A stretch of 64,000 nt of DNA from Anaerolineaceae bacterium (GTDB taxonomy: Bacteria; Chloroflexota; Anaerolineae; Anaerolineales; Villigracilaceae): assembly GCA_009772985.1 (NCBI GenBank), contig WOUS01000010.1, positions 86,336 to 150,335 on the forward strand, given 5' to 3'. Below the pieces are notes generated by a model. It made no database searches, was not told the origin of the DNA, and saw only the letters and a list, made by a program, of their open reading frames with translations. Both the position numbers and the translations under genes were made by a program. This document shows, in pieces, positions 49,973 to 58,165 of the stretch (positions are counted from its first letter, which is position 1; each line of letters starts with the position of its first letter).

Positions 49973-50470
49973 ATGCCGCCCACCCTCGTTCGTGACCTGA
50001 TGACCGTCGGCGTGCCGACCTGCAAAACCAATACGCCCATTGTGGATATCGCGCGCTTCCTCGTGACGCACAACGTCGAGGAGATGGTTGTGCTGGGAGT
50101 CGAAGGCGAGGGCGTGGGCGTTGTCGGATACGAGCAACTGGTCAAAGCGTACGGACGCGAGGATGTCAAACTGCTGACCGCCGAAATGGTCATGCGCGAG
50201 GGCGTGCCAGAACTGCCCCCCGACATTCCCCTGACCGTTGCGGCGCAGATGATGAAAGACATGGGCATCCGGGCGGCCTACATGATGCACAACTCGGCCG
50301 GCATCATTTATCCGGCTGCAATGATTTCGTACCGCCACATCGTCCGGCATTTGGGGGCGGAAAGCGAGGCGGAATTAAAAGACTTGGGCATCGAAGCGGA
50401 GAGGAAATCCCCGCTCGAGGTGTTCACGGAACGCAGAGACGAAGCAAGACGCAAGGCAGGAATCAAGTAA
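49973..50470 (+). CDS. CBS-domain protein in the CODH/ACS operon
   Basis: A 165-residue protein with two CBS motifs (about residues 5-60 and 72-125): LVRDLMTVGVPTCKTNTP and ADMVMREGVPELPPDIPL-type openings (AEMVMREG) and MKDMGIRAAYMM. CBS pairs bind adenosyl ligands such as AMP, ATP or SAM, so it may sense energy state for the pathway. It lacks a clear ribosome site and starts 2 bases after the PIN toxin stop, so it is now coupled to the inserted module. The tail ERRDEARRKAGIK is basic. Confidence 0.82.
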   Translation: MPPTLVRDLMTVGVPTCKTNTPIVDIARFLVTHNVEEMVVLGVEGEGVGVVGYEQLVKAYGREDVKLLTAEMVMREGVPELPPDIPLTVAAQMMKDMGIRAAYMMHNSAGIIYPAAMISYRHIVRHLGAESEAELKDLGIEAERKSPLEVFTERRDEARRKAGIK

Positions 50471-50535
50471 ACATGTAAACAAGGATACACGCAGACACGA
50501 AGCCTTGTGTACGTGTGCACCTGTTTACCTGACTA
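50466..50535. repeat. Inverted repeat with GTAAACA...TGTTTAC ends
   Basis: GTAAACATGTAAACAAGG and further ACACGCAGACACGAAG words face CTTGTGTACGTGTGCACC and TGTTTAC. The same GTAAAC/GTTTAC ends bound another repeat in this operon at 55770-55843. Confidence 0.7.
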
Positions 50536-50552
50536 CAAAGACTGGAGGAGCA

Positions 50553-51497
50553 ATGCCAATCGAAATTCCAAAGGATAAGTGGCCCGGATCCATCCGTAAG
50601 GTCACACTGGGCGCAACCGCCGCGGAGGGAGGCACGCGCGCCAAAACCGTCACCGTCGGGGGACAGGCAACGATGCCCTACCTGCACTTCGAAGCGCCGA
50701 CGCCGAACCAACCCGTCGTCGCCATCGAAATCAAGTCGCGCAAGCCCGAAGACTGGTCGCCGCTGCTGGCGGAGGTCTGGGGCGAGGCGATGGCGGATCC
50801 CGCCAAATGGGCCAAAGCCGCCGAAGCCGCCGGGGCCGATCTCATCGTCCTGGCGCTGACGCTGGCCGACACGCCCGACGACGCGGTCAAGGCCGTCAAG
50901 TCCGTGCTCGGCGCGACCGGCCTGCCGGTCATCGTCTGGGGTCCCGGCCAGGCCGAGAAGGACAACGAACTGCTCGTCCCGGTGGCCGAAGCGGCCAAGG
51001 GCGAAAAACTTGTCCTCGGCCTCTGCGAAGACAAGAACTACCGCACCATCGTCGCCACGGCCATGGCAAACGGACACCTGATCCAGTGCCGCACGCCGAT
51101 GGACGTCAACCTCGCCAAACAACTCAACATCCTCATTACCGACATGGGCCTGCCCGCCGACCGCATCCTGATGGACCCGACCACCGGCGCGCTCGGCTAC
51201 GGCATCGAATACGGCTACTCGGTCATGGAACGCCTGCGCCTGGCCGCCCTGCAAGGGGACAGCATGACGCAGATGCCGCTGATCGTCACGCCCGGCTTCG
51301 AAGCCTGGAAAGCCAAGGAATCCAAAGTCGGGGAAGGCGTGCCCGCCGCCTGGGGCAACTGGAAGGAACGCGCCGTCCACTGGGAAACACTCACGGCCGC
51401 CGCGCTGATGGAATCTGGTGCAGACATCCTGATCCTGCGCCACCCCGAATCGGTCAAGCGCATCAAAGCCGCCATATCCGAACTGGTAACGGCATAA
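50553..51497 (+). CDS. acsD: Corrinoid iron-sulfur protein small subunit
   Basis: A 314-residue CFeSP small subunit (TIM-barrel), which with AcsC forms the corrinoid methyl carrier. Typical are KWPGSIRKVTLG, YLHFEAPTPNQPVVAIEI, LALTLADTPDDAVKAVKSVL, DRILMDPTTGALGYGIEY and PLIVTPGFEAWKAKESK. Its start follows GGAGGAG. It sits between the CBS gene and acsC, 10 bases before the latter. Confidence 0.95.
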   Translation: MPIEIPKDKWPGSIRKVTLGATAAEGGTRAKTVTVGGQATMPYLHFEAPTPNQPVVAIEIKSRKPEDWSPLLAEVWGEAMADPAKWAKAAEAAGADLIVLALTLADTPDDAVKAVKSVLGATGLPVIVWGPGQAEKDNELLVPVAEAAKGEKLVLGLCEDKNYRTIVATAMANGHLIQCRTPMDVNLAKQLNILITDMGLPADRILMDPTTGALGYGIEYGYSVMERLRLAALQGDSMTQMPLIVTPGFEAWKAKESKVGEGVPAAWGNWKERAVHWETLTAAALMESGADILILRHPESVKRIKAAISELVTA

Positions 51498-51507
51498 GGA
51501 GGACACC

Positions 51508-52833
51508 ATGGCACTCTCTGGAATCCAAATTTACAAACTCCTGCCGCAGACCAACTGCAAGGAATGCGGCTTCCCCACCTGCCTGGCCTTCGCCATGAAA
51601 CTGGCCGCCAAGCAAGTGGAACTCTCCGCCTGCCCCTACGTCACCGAAGCCGCCCAGAAACAACTGGCCGAATCGGCCGCCCCGCCCATCCGCCTGGTCA
51701 CGCTGAAAGCCGCCGGCGGCGAGGCCAAAGCCGGCAACGAAGTGGTCATGTTCCGCCACGAAAAGACCTTCTACAACCGGCCCGGACTGTTCGTGCGCGT
51801 AAAAGCCAGTGAAGGCGCGGAAGCCATCGGCAAGAAGGTGGCCGAAGCCGACGCCTACAAGGTCAACTACGTGGGCCTCGACTTCACCCTGGACGGCTTC
51901 GCCGTCGAGGCGGATGGCGGCGATTTCGCCGGCGCGGTCAAGGCCGTGCGCGGCGCATCGAAACGGCCCCTCATCCTGATCGGCAAAGACCCCGCCGCGC
52001 TCGAACCCGGACTCCAGGCCCTGACCGGCGAGACCCCGCTCCTGTACGCCGCCAACGCCTCCAACTGGGAAGCCATGGCCGACCTGGCCAAGAAATACAC
52101 CGCCGCCCTCGTGGTCAGCGGTGAAACGCCCGACGCCCTCGCCGACCTGACCCAGAAGATCCAGGCCAAAGGCGTGGAAGATATGGTCCTCGATCCGGGC
52201 GGCAAGAACATGAGCCAGATGCTGACCGCGTGGACCCAACTGCGCCGCCTGGCGCTCAAGTCCAACTTCCGGCCGCTGGGCTATCCCATCATTGCCTTCC
52301 CCTGCGATGCAAAAGACGAAGGGGTTGCCGCTGCGCAGGCGATTGCAAAATACGCAGGCTTCGTCGTGTTGTCGGAATTCAAGCCCGAAGCGATCTACCC
52401 CCTGCTGGTGCTGCGCCAGAACATCTACACCGACCCGCAGAAACCCATCCAGGTGACGCCCGGCATCTACGAGATCAACCAGCCCAAACCCGAAAGCCCG
52501 GTGCTGGTCACCACCAACTTCAGCATCACCTACTTTGCCGTCGCCAACGAAGTGGAAGGCTCCGGCCTGCCCGCCTGGCTGGTCGTCTGCGACGCCGAAG
52601 GCATGTCGGTGCTGACCGCCTGGGCGGCCGGCAAGTTCGACGCCGAACGCATCGCCAAGACCATCAAGGGCTTCGACGTTGCCAGCAAAGTCTCGAAGAA
52701 ACGCATCGTCCTGCCCGGGCACGTGGCCGTCCTCTCCGGCGAACTCGAAGCAGAACTGCCGGACTGGGAGATCAAGGTCGGCCCGCGCGAAGCCGTGGAC
52801 ATTCCCGCGTTCTACAAGCAGGTTTTGATGTAA
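51508..52833 (+). CDS. acsC: Corrinoid iron-sulfur protein large subunit
   Basis: A 441-residue CFeSP large subunit carrying the cobamide and a low-potential 4Fe-4S cluster. The cluster cysteines are 17, 20, 25 and 42 (TNCKECGFPTC...SAC). A TIM-barrel middle follows, and the cobamide-binding C-terminal part has NFSITYFAVANEVEG and GMSVLTAWAAGKFD. It takes the methyl group from AcsE and gives it to AcsB. AGGAGG precedes the ATG. Confidence 0.96.
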   Translation: MALSGIQIYKLLPQTNCKECGFPTCLAFAMKLAAKQVELSACPYVTEAAQKQLAESAAPPIRLVTLKAAGGEAKAGNEVVMFRHEKTFYNRPGLFVRVKASEGAEAIGKKVAEADAYKVNYVGLDFTLDGFAVEADGGDFAGAVKAVRGASKRPLILIGKDPAALEPGLQALTGETPLLYAANASNWEAMADLAKKYTAALVVSGETPDALADLTQKIQAKGVEDMVLDPGGKNMSQMLTAWTQLRRLALKSNFRPLGYPIIAFPCDAKDEGVAAAQAIAKYAGFVVLSEFKPEAIYPLLVLRQNIYTDPQKPIQVTPGIYEINQPKPESPVLVTTNFSITYFAVANEVEGSGLPAWLVVCDAEGMSVLTAWAAGKFDAERIAKTIKGFDVASKVSKKRIVLPGHVAVLSGELEAELPDWEIKVGPREAVDIPAFYKQVLM

Positions 52834-52840
52834 GATGAAT

Positions 52841-52866
52841 GGGTAGGGCAAGCAATTGCCCTACCC
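52841..52866. repeat. Perfect 11-bp palindrome between acsC and the activator gene
   Basis: GGGTAGGGCAA and TTGCCCTACCC flank a short loop and end 9 bases before the ATG. The palindrome takes the place where a ribosome site would be, so it could reduce expression of the activator relative to AcsC. Confidence 0.8.
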
Positions 52867-52875
52867 GAATTGATT

Positions 52876-54813
52876 ATGACCAACCACACCATCACCTTCA
52901 CCCTGGCTGACTCGAAAACCGTCACGGTGCAGGCCCGGACCGGGAGCCTGCTTTCTGAAGCCGCGCGCCAGGCCGGTGTGGAAATCGGCCAGCCGTGCGG
53001 AGGTCAGGGACGCTGCGGACGCTGCCTCGTCCAGGTCACCGCCGGCCCCGTCCGCCGCCGCAGCACGCTCCGGCTCGCCAACGAAGACATCCAGCAGGGC
53101 TTTGCCCTGGCCTGCCAGACCGTCATCGAGGGCGACGCGGCGGTGTTCGTCCCGCCGCAGGAAAAGATCGAGCGGCGGCTGACCACGGACCGGGTGGCGG
53201 CCGAGGTCAGCGTCCCGGCCGGGTACGAATATTCCCACGCCCAGACCGTCCGGCGCGTCCACCTCACGCTGAAATCCCCCAGCATGGACGACCAGACCGA
53301 CGACTGGAGCCGCCTGCAAACCGCCCTGCGCACGCAGTTGGGGATCAACGACACCGGCATCTCGCTCGGCCTCATGCAAAAGATAAGCGCCATCCTGCGG
53401 GAAGGCGAATGGCGGGTAACAGCCATCCTTGCAACCATGAACCCGGAAACGCCGGAGACCTCCCCCACCCGGATCGTAGCGCTGCAACCCGGCCACGTGG
53501 ACGAGTATTCCCCGCTGTGGGGCATCGCCGTGGACATCGGCACCACCACCGTCTCGCTCTGGCTGGTGGACCTGGTCTCCGGCCAGGCGCGCGCGCAGGT
53601 GGCCGAATATAACGGCCAGATCGCGCGCGGCGAAGATGTGATTTCCCGCATCGTTTACGCGGGCAAGGACGGCGGCGCGGACGAAATGCGTTCCCTTGTG
53701 CTGGGGACGATCAACGGCCTGCTGGAGACGGCCTGCAAACGCGTCAAGGCATCGCCGCAGGAGGTCGTCAAGGCGGCCATTTCCGGGAACAGCACCATGA
53801 TCCACCTGCTGTTGGGCATCCCGGCGGGAAACATCCGCTTGTCGCCATTCATTACCGCGGTCAACCACCCTCCCCTGCTGACAGGCATCGAAACCGGCCT
53901 CGCCATCGCCACGGATGCCATTGTGGACTGCCTGCCGGGCGTCGCCAGTTACGTCGGCGCGGACATTACGGCGGGCGTCCTGTCGAGCGGATTGAACAAC
54001 GCCGAGGAAGTGACCTTGTTCCTGGATGTCGGCACGAACGGCGAGACGGTGCTGGGCAACCGCGACTGGCTGGTCACTTGCGCCTGCTCGGCCGGCCCGG
54101 CCTTCGAGGGTGCGGGCGTGATCCACGGGATGCGCGCCACGGCCGGAGCCATCGAGGAAGTCTGGATCAACAGCGAAACGTACGAACCGGGACTCCGCGT
54201 CATTGGCGGCGGGAAGCCGAAAGGCATTTGCGGCTCCGGGCTGATCTCGCTCCTGGCCGAGATGCTCCTGACCGGCATCCTGGACAAAGGCGGGAATGTC
54301 GCGTTGACCGTGAACAGCAAGCGGGTCCGGGAGGGAGACCACGGGCCTGAGTACGTGGTCGTCTGGGGAGCCGAAACCGAGACGGGCCAGGACATCGTCA
54401 TCTCGCACGTGGACGTGGACAACCTGATGCGCGCCAAGGCCGCCATCTACGCCGGCTTCACCATGCTGGCGCAACAGGTGGATTTCAAACTGGAGGATGT
54501 GCACAAGATCCTCATCGGCGGCTCGTTCGGTAAATATATCAACGTCGAGAAAGCCGTCCAGATTGGCTTGCTGCCCGACGTGCCCTGGGAACGCTTCGAG
54601 TTCCTGGGCAACACTTCGGTGCGGGGCGCGTACTACGCCCTGCTCGACTGGCGCGAGCGCGAGAACATCCGGCAGATCGCCAGCCGCATGACCTATATCG
54701 AACTTTCGGCTGACAACACTTTCTACGATGCGTTCATGTCAGCCATGTTCCTGCCGCACACCGACATGGACAAGTTTCCGTCGGTGAGCGCGGCATTGAA
54801 TAAATCTTCGTAA
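52876..54813 (+). CDS. Reductive activator of the corrinoid protein (RACo-type ASKHA ATPase)
   Basis: A 645-residue protein that restores oxidised Co(II) corrinoid to Co(I) with ATP. An N-terminal 2Fe-2S ferredoxin domain has cysteines 41, 47 and 50 (QPCGGQGRCGRC) plus one near 81 (LACQT). A linker is followed by a large ASKHA domain with the phosphate loop IAVDIGTTTVSLWL, LFLDVGTNGETVLG and KILIGGSFGKYINV. It matches RACo of acetogens. ATG 52876 is preferred, with TTG 52870 possible; no ribosome site is visible. Confidence 0.93.
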   Translation: MTNHTITFTLADSKTVTVQARTGSLLSEAARQAGVEIGQPCGGQGRCGRCLVQVTAGPVRRRSTLRLANEDIQQGFALACQTVIEGDAAVFVPPQEKIERRLTTDRVAAEVSVPAGYEYSHAQTVRRVHLTLKSPSMDDQTDDWSRLQTALRTQLGINDTGISLGLMQKISAILREGEWRVTAILATMNPETPETSPTRIVALQPGHVDEYSPLWGIAVDIGTTTVSLWLVDLVSGQARAQVAEYNGQIARGEDVISRIVYAGKDGGADEMRSLVLGTINGLLETACKRVKASPQEVVKAAISGNSTMIHLLLGIPAGNIRLSPFITAVNHPPLLTGIETGLAIATDAIVDCLPGVASYVGADITAGVLSSGLNNAEEVTLFLDVGTNGETVLGNRDWLVTCACSAGPAFEGAGVIHGMRATAGAIEEVWINSETYEPGLRVIGGGKPKGICGSGLISLLAEMLLTGILDKGGNVALTVNSKRVREGDHGPEYVVVWGAETETGQDIVISHVDVDNLMRAKAAIYAGFTMLAQQVDFKLEDVHKILIGGSFGKYINVEKAVQIGLLPDVPWERFEFLGNTSVRGAYYALLDWRERENIRQIASRMTYIELSADNTFYDAFMSAMFLPHTDMDKFPSVSAALNKSS

Positions 54814-54841
54814 GGACCCTAACGGGAGAGAGGAACCCACT

Positions 54842-55765
54842 ATGTATATCATCGGTGAGAACATCCACATCATTGCTGAAAAAGTCAAGGAGGCCTTGAC
54901 CAACCGTGACCGCGAGTTTTTCATGGACCTGGCCGTCAAGCAGGTGGAGGCCGGAGCGAAAGCCGTGGACATCAACCTCGGCCCGCGCAAAAAGGACTTT
55001 GCCGAAGTCTGGCCGTGGATCATCGAAACCATCGAAACGGTGGTGGACGTGCCGCTTTCGATTGACACCACCAACGTGGAGGGGATGGAAGCCGCGCTCA
55101 AGAGCATCAAGAAGGCGCAGCCCATCCTGAACTCCACTTCCGCCGAACCGGAACGGCTGGAGAAAGTGCCCGCGCTGGCGAAGAAATACGGCGCCAAGGT
55201 CATCGCGTTGACCCTCAAACCCGAGGGCATTCCCATCGAAGCGGACGCGCGCGTCACCATCGCGGTCGAGACGCTCATCCCGCGCATGATGGAAATTGAT
55301 TTTCCGATGAAAGACCTGATCATTGACCCGCTCGTGCTGACCGTCTCCGGCTGCCAGCAATACTGCCCGCATCTCATCGAGACGGTGCGCACCCTGCAAT
55401 ATGCCTGGGACCCCGCGCCGATGATCTCGGTCGGGCTGTCGAACGTCTCCAACGCGGTGCCGAACGAGAACCGCCCGCTCATCAACCGCGTCTACCTGGC
55501 CATGCTGATGGGCGTGGGCCTGCAGATGATGATCGCCAACCCGTTCGACAAAGAGCAGAATGATGTCATCCGCTGGATAGAGACAAAAGACACTGGCACG
55601 CCCCTGGCGAAAGCCTATAATAAAATCGCCGAACGGATCGCCGCCAGCGAGGAGCCGCAGCCCGAAGACTTCAACATGGCCGACCCGGAGCAGGCCGCCG
55701 TCTGGAAGACCACCCAGATCCTGCTCAACAAAGTCATCTACGCCGACGGCTATCTGAACCAGTAA
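54842..55765 (+). CDS. acsE: Methyltetrahydrofolate:corrinoid protein methyltransferase
   Basis: A 307-residue TIM-barrel pterin-binding methyltransferase moving the methyl group from CH3-THF to CFeSP. Seen are IIGENIHIIAEKVKEAL, AGAKAVDINLGPRKKDF, PLSIDTTNVEGMEAALK, LNSTSAEPERLEKVPAL and MISVGLSNVSNAVPNENRPLIN, where the N of SNVSN binds the pterin. AGAGAGGA precedes the ATG. It completes the methyl-transfer set with the gene below. Confidence 0.95.
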   Translation: MYIIGENIHIIAEKVKEALTNRDREFFMDLAVKQVEAGAKAVDINLGPRKKDFAEVWPWIIETIETVVDVPLSIDTTNVEGMEAALKSIKKAQPILNSTSAEPERLEKVPALAKKYGAKVIALTLKPEGIPIEADARVTIAVETLIPRMMEIDFPMKDLIIDPLVLTVSGCQQYCPHLIETVRTLQYAWDPAPMISVGLSNVSNAVPNENRPLINRVYLAMLMGVGLQMMIANPFDKEQNDVIRWIETKDTGTPLAKAYNKIAERIAASEEPQPEDFNMADPEQAAVWKTTQILLNKVIYADGYLNQ

Positions 55766-55769
55766 TTGC

Positions 55770-55843
55770 GTAAACGAGGGGCGGGCACGCAGGGCAACCT
55801 GTCTTCCTGTCTTCCTGTGTGCCTGTCTCCCTGTTTACCGGTA
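55770..55843. repeat. Inverted word repeat with GTAAAC...GTTTAC ends
   Basis: GTAAACGAGGGGCGGGCACGC on the left faces a series of CCTGTCTTCCTGTGTGCC and CTGTCTCCCTGTTTAC words on the right. It lies between acsE and the metVF gene and is bounded like the repeat at 50466. Confidence 0.7.
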
Positions 55844-55860
55844 TTTTCCCGGAGGAACCC

Positions 55861-57357
55861 ATGCCTATTTTCACCCCCGGCCGCCGCTGGCAGCCGCCCT
55901 ACATGCCCTTCAAACGCGAGAAATTTGGCCCGCGACTGCTGGCATCCGTCGAGAAAGCAGTCAAAGGCCCCCTCTTCGGCTGCCGGATGTGCGGCAACTG
56001 TCTCCTGCAGGAAACGGCCTTCATCTGCTCGATGGAATGTCCGAAGGGCATCCGCAACGGCCCGTGCGGCGGCTCGACCCCCGAGCACTGCTACGTGGAC
56101 GAGACGCGCCCCTGCATGTGGTACAAAATCTACGAACGCGCCTTCAAAATGGGCCGGCAGGAAATGCTCCTGGAAGTTTTGCCGCCCCTCGACTGGGACA
56201 AGGTCGGGACCGAAACCTGGGGCGACGTTGCCCGGCAGGTCAAAAAGGTCGGCATGAAGAACGTGACCTCGGGCCTGCTGGCACGCGACCCGGTTACGCG
56301 CACCGCGACCTGGGACAGTATCTTCCGCCCCGTCCGCCAGACGGAATGGTGGCAGGGAGATTCCGAGTACCACGCGCCGAAATACAGCGAGCCGGCCTCG
56401 AAACTGGAAGAGCAGCTCAAAGCCGGAGAGTTCGTCGTCACGGCTGAAGTCGCTCCCCCGCTGACCGTCTCCATCAACAAATTGTGCAGCAACGTGGAAA
56501 TGGTGAAGCCGTACGTGACGGCCATCAATTTCACCGACAACCCGTCCGCCTCGTCGCGCATGTCGTCGTGGGCCTGCTCCACACTGGCGACCCAGCACGG
56601 AGCGGAAGCGGTGATGCAGATCGCAGCGCGCGACCGCACCCGCATCGGACTCCAGTCCGAGGCGCTGGGCGCCAACGCGCTCGGCGTGCGCAACATCCTG
56701 TGCCTCTCCGGCGACAGCATGCGCCTGGCCCCTACTCCGCGCGGCCGCATGGACGTGGTGGACGTGGACGCGGTGCAAATGCTCTGGATCCTGCGGCGCA
56801 TGCGCGACGAAGGCAAATACATGGATGGCCGCGCCATAAAATTTCCTCCAAAGTATTTCCTGGGGGCGGCAGCCGCGCCGTTCGCGTCCGATCCCCGCTT
56901 CCAGGCCTTGCGCGAGCACAAGAAGGTCAACGCCGGGGCGCAGTTCTTCCAGACCAACCTGGTCTACGACCCGGACGGGATGGAAATCTGGCTGAATGAA
57001 CTGGCCAAGCGGGACGTCCTGAACAAGGTTTACATCCTGATCGGCATTACGCCGCTCAAGAGTTTCAAGATCGCCAAGTACATGGATGATGAAGTCCCCG
57101 GCGTGTTCGTCCCCGAAAAACTGCTCAAGCGCATGGAAGCGGCCGAGGCGGCCGGCAACGCCCAGGAAGAGGGCGTGCAGATCGCGCTGGAGATCATCGA
57201 AAAGATCAAGGCCAGGTTTGGACAGGGCGTGCATGGCATCCACATCATGGCAGTCGGCTGGGAAGAGATCGTGCCGCGCATCGTACGCGACGCCGGCCTG
57301 CTGCCGAAGGGTTTCGTGGAACCGGCCCCGGCGGAGAAAACCGCCGCGCCGGCCTGA
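55861..57357 (+). CDS. MetV-MetF fusion: methylenetetrahydrofolate reductase with zinc/iron-sulfur domain
   Basis: A 498-residue protein joining two parts that are separate genes in acetogens such as Moorella. Residues about 30-180 are MetV-like, with cysteines in CRMCGNCLLQETAFICSMEC and GIRNGPCGG. Residues about 190-490 are the TIM-barrel flavin MTHFR (AEVAPPLTVSINKL, TDNPSASSRMSS, IGLQSEALGANALGVRNILCLSGD, AQFFQTNLVYD). It would reduce CH2-THF to CH3-THF, the substrate of AcsE just upstream. The start follows CCGGAGGA. Confidence 0.9.
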   Translation: MPIFTPGRRWQPPYMPFKREKFGPRLLASVEKAVKGPLFGCRMCGNCLLQETAFICSMECPKGIRNGPCGGSTPEHCYVDETRPCMWYKIYERAFKMGRQEMLLEVLPPLDWDKVGTETWGDVARQVKKVGMKNVTSGLLARDPVTRTATWDSIFRPVRQTEWWQGDSEYHAPKYSEPASKLEEQLKAGEFVVTAEVAPPLTVSINKLCSNVEMVKPYVTAINFTDNPSASSRMSSWACSTLATQHGAEAVMQIAARDRTRIGLQSEALGANALGVRNILCLSGDSMRLAPTPRGRMDVVDVDAVQMLWILRRMRDEGKYMDGRAIKFPPKYFLGAAAAPFASDPRFQALREHKKVNAGAQFFQTNLVYDPDGMEIWLNELAKRDVLNKVYILIGITPLKSFKIAKYMDDEVPGVFVPEKLLKRMEAAEAAGNAQEEGVQIALEIIEKIKARFGQGVHGIHIMAVGWEEIVPRIVRDAGLLPKGFVEPAPAEKTAAPA

Positions 57358-57411
57358 ACCGGCAGCCGGTCCCGCGCCGACGCGCAGAATCATTCACAAG
57401 CGGAGGGCATC

Positions 57412-57978
57412 ATGTTACCCGAACAGATCAAGAATTTTCGTGAAGTCGTCACCCTCAAGGATGGGACGTACGTTTCGCTGCGCCCCTTGATGGCAGAGGA
57501 CCATGCGCGTATGGCGGAAATGTACGCGGCCATCACCAAAGAGGAACTTCGCTATTTCCGGCATGATGTCCAGGACCCGGAAACGATCCGCGCGTGGTGC
57601 GAGCGCCCCGATTACGACAAGGTGCTGCCCATCCTGGCGCTGGTCAAGGAGCGCGCCATCGGCAGCGCTTCGCTGCACTTCTTCGACGGGCCAAAGCGCC
57701 ACCTGGCCGAGATCCGCATCTTCCTGTCGAAGGATTTCCGCAAGCGCGGGCTTGGCACGAAGATGCTGCGCGCCATGGTGGAACTGGCGCGCCGGCAGGG
57801 GGCGCACATCATCGTGGCCGAGGTGATCGCCGACATGACCAAGGTGGTGAAGGCCTTCGAGCAGGTCGGGTTCGTGCCGCGCTGCACGCTCGAGGATTAT
57901 TTCATGTTCCCCGACGGCGACACGACGGACGTGGTTTTTATGACGATGAGCCTGAAACCCAAAGGGGACGAGTTCTAG
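57412..57978 (+). CDS. GNAT family N-acetyltransferase
   Basis: A 188-residue GNAT protein. The acetyl-CoA loop is FRKRGLGTKMLRAMVELA, preceded by LAEIRIFLSKD, and the C-terminal part has VVKAFEQVGFVPRCTLEDYF. It resembles protein or small-molecule acetyltransferases. Its place as the last gene of the CODH/ACS operon, before a terminator, hints at regulation of the pathway enzymes or CoA metabolism, which is only a guess. GGAGG precedes the ATG. Confidence 0.85.
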   Translation: MLPEQIKNFREVVTLKDGTYVSLRPLMAEDHARMAEMYAAITKEELRYFRHDVQDPETIRAWCERPDYDKVLPILALVKERAIGSASLHFFDGPKRHLAEIRIFLSKDFRKRGLGTKMLRAMVELARRQGAHIIVAEVIADMTKVVKAFEQVGFVPRCTLEDYFMFPDGDTTDVVFMTMSLKPKGDEF

Positions 57979-58016
57979 GCCGCGCGTGACTGTTGTTGGT
58001 GCATGAATAAAACGAG

Positions 58017-58051
58017 CGGAGATCGCTGCATTTGGCGGTCTCCGTTTTTTG
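58017..58051 (+). terminator. Intrinsic terminator of the CODH/ACS operon
   Basis: CGGAGATCGC-TGCATTTG-GCGGTCTCCG (one G-U pair) followed by TTTTTTG, about 40 bases after the GNAT stop. Confidence 0.85.
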
Positions 58052-58081
58052 TTCTTGATTGCAGAGAGGTCGAGCAAATCG

Positions 58082-58156
58082 GACAACGAATTTGAAACGA
58101 ATAAACGAATTTCTCGCGCGTGTGCCTATTCGTTTATTCGTTGACTATTCGTTGTC
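58082..58156. repeat. Long 29-bp imperfect inverted repeat
   Basis: The left arm 58082-58110 and right arm 58128-58156 match at 25 of 29 positions. Both are built of ACGAATAAACGAAT-type words, with a GC-rich 17-base loop. It lies between two convergent genes and ends 9 bases before the end of the MFS gene. Confidence 0.85.
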
Positions 58157-58165
58157 CAAGTCTTT

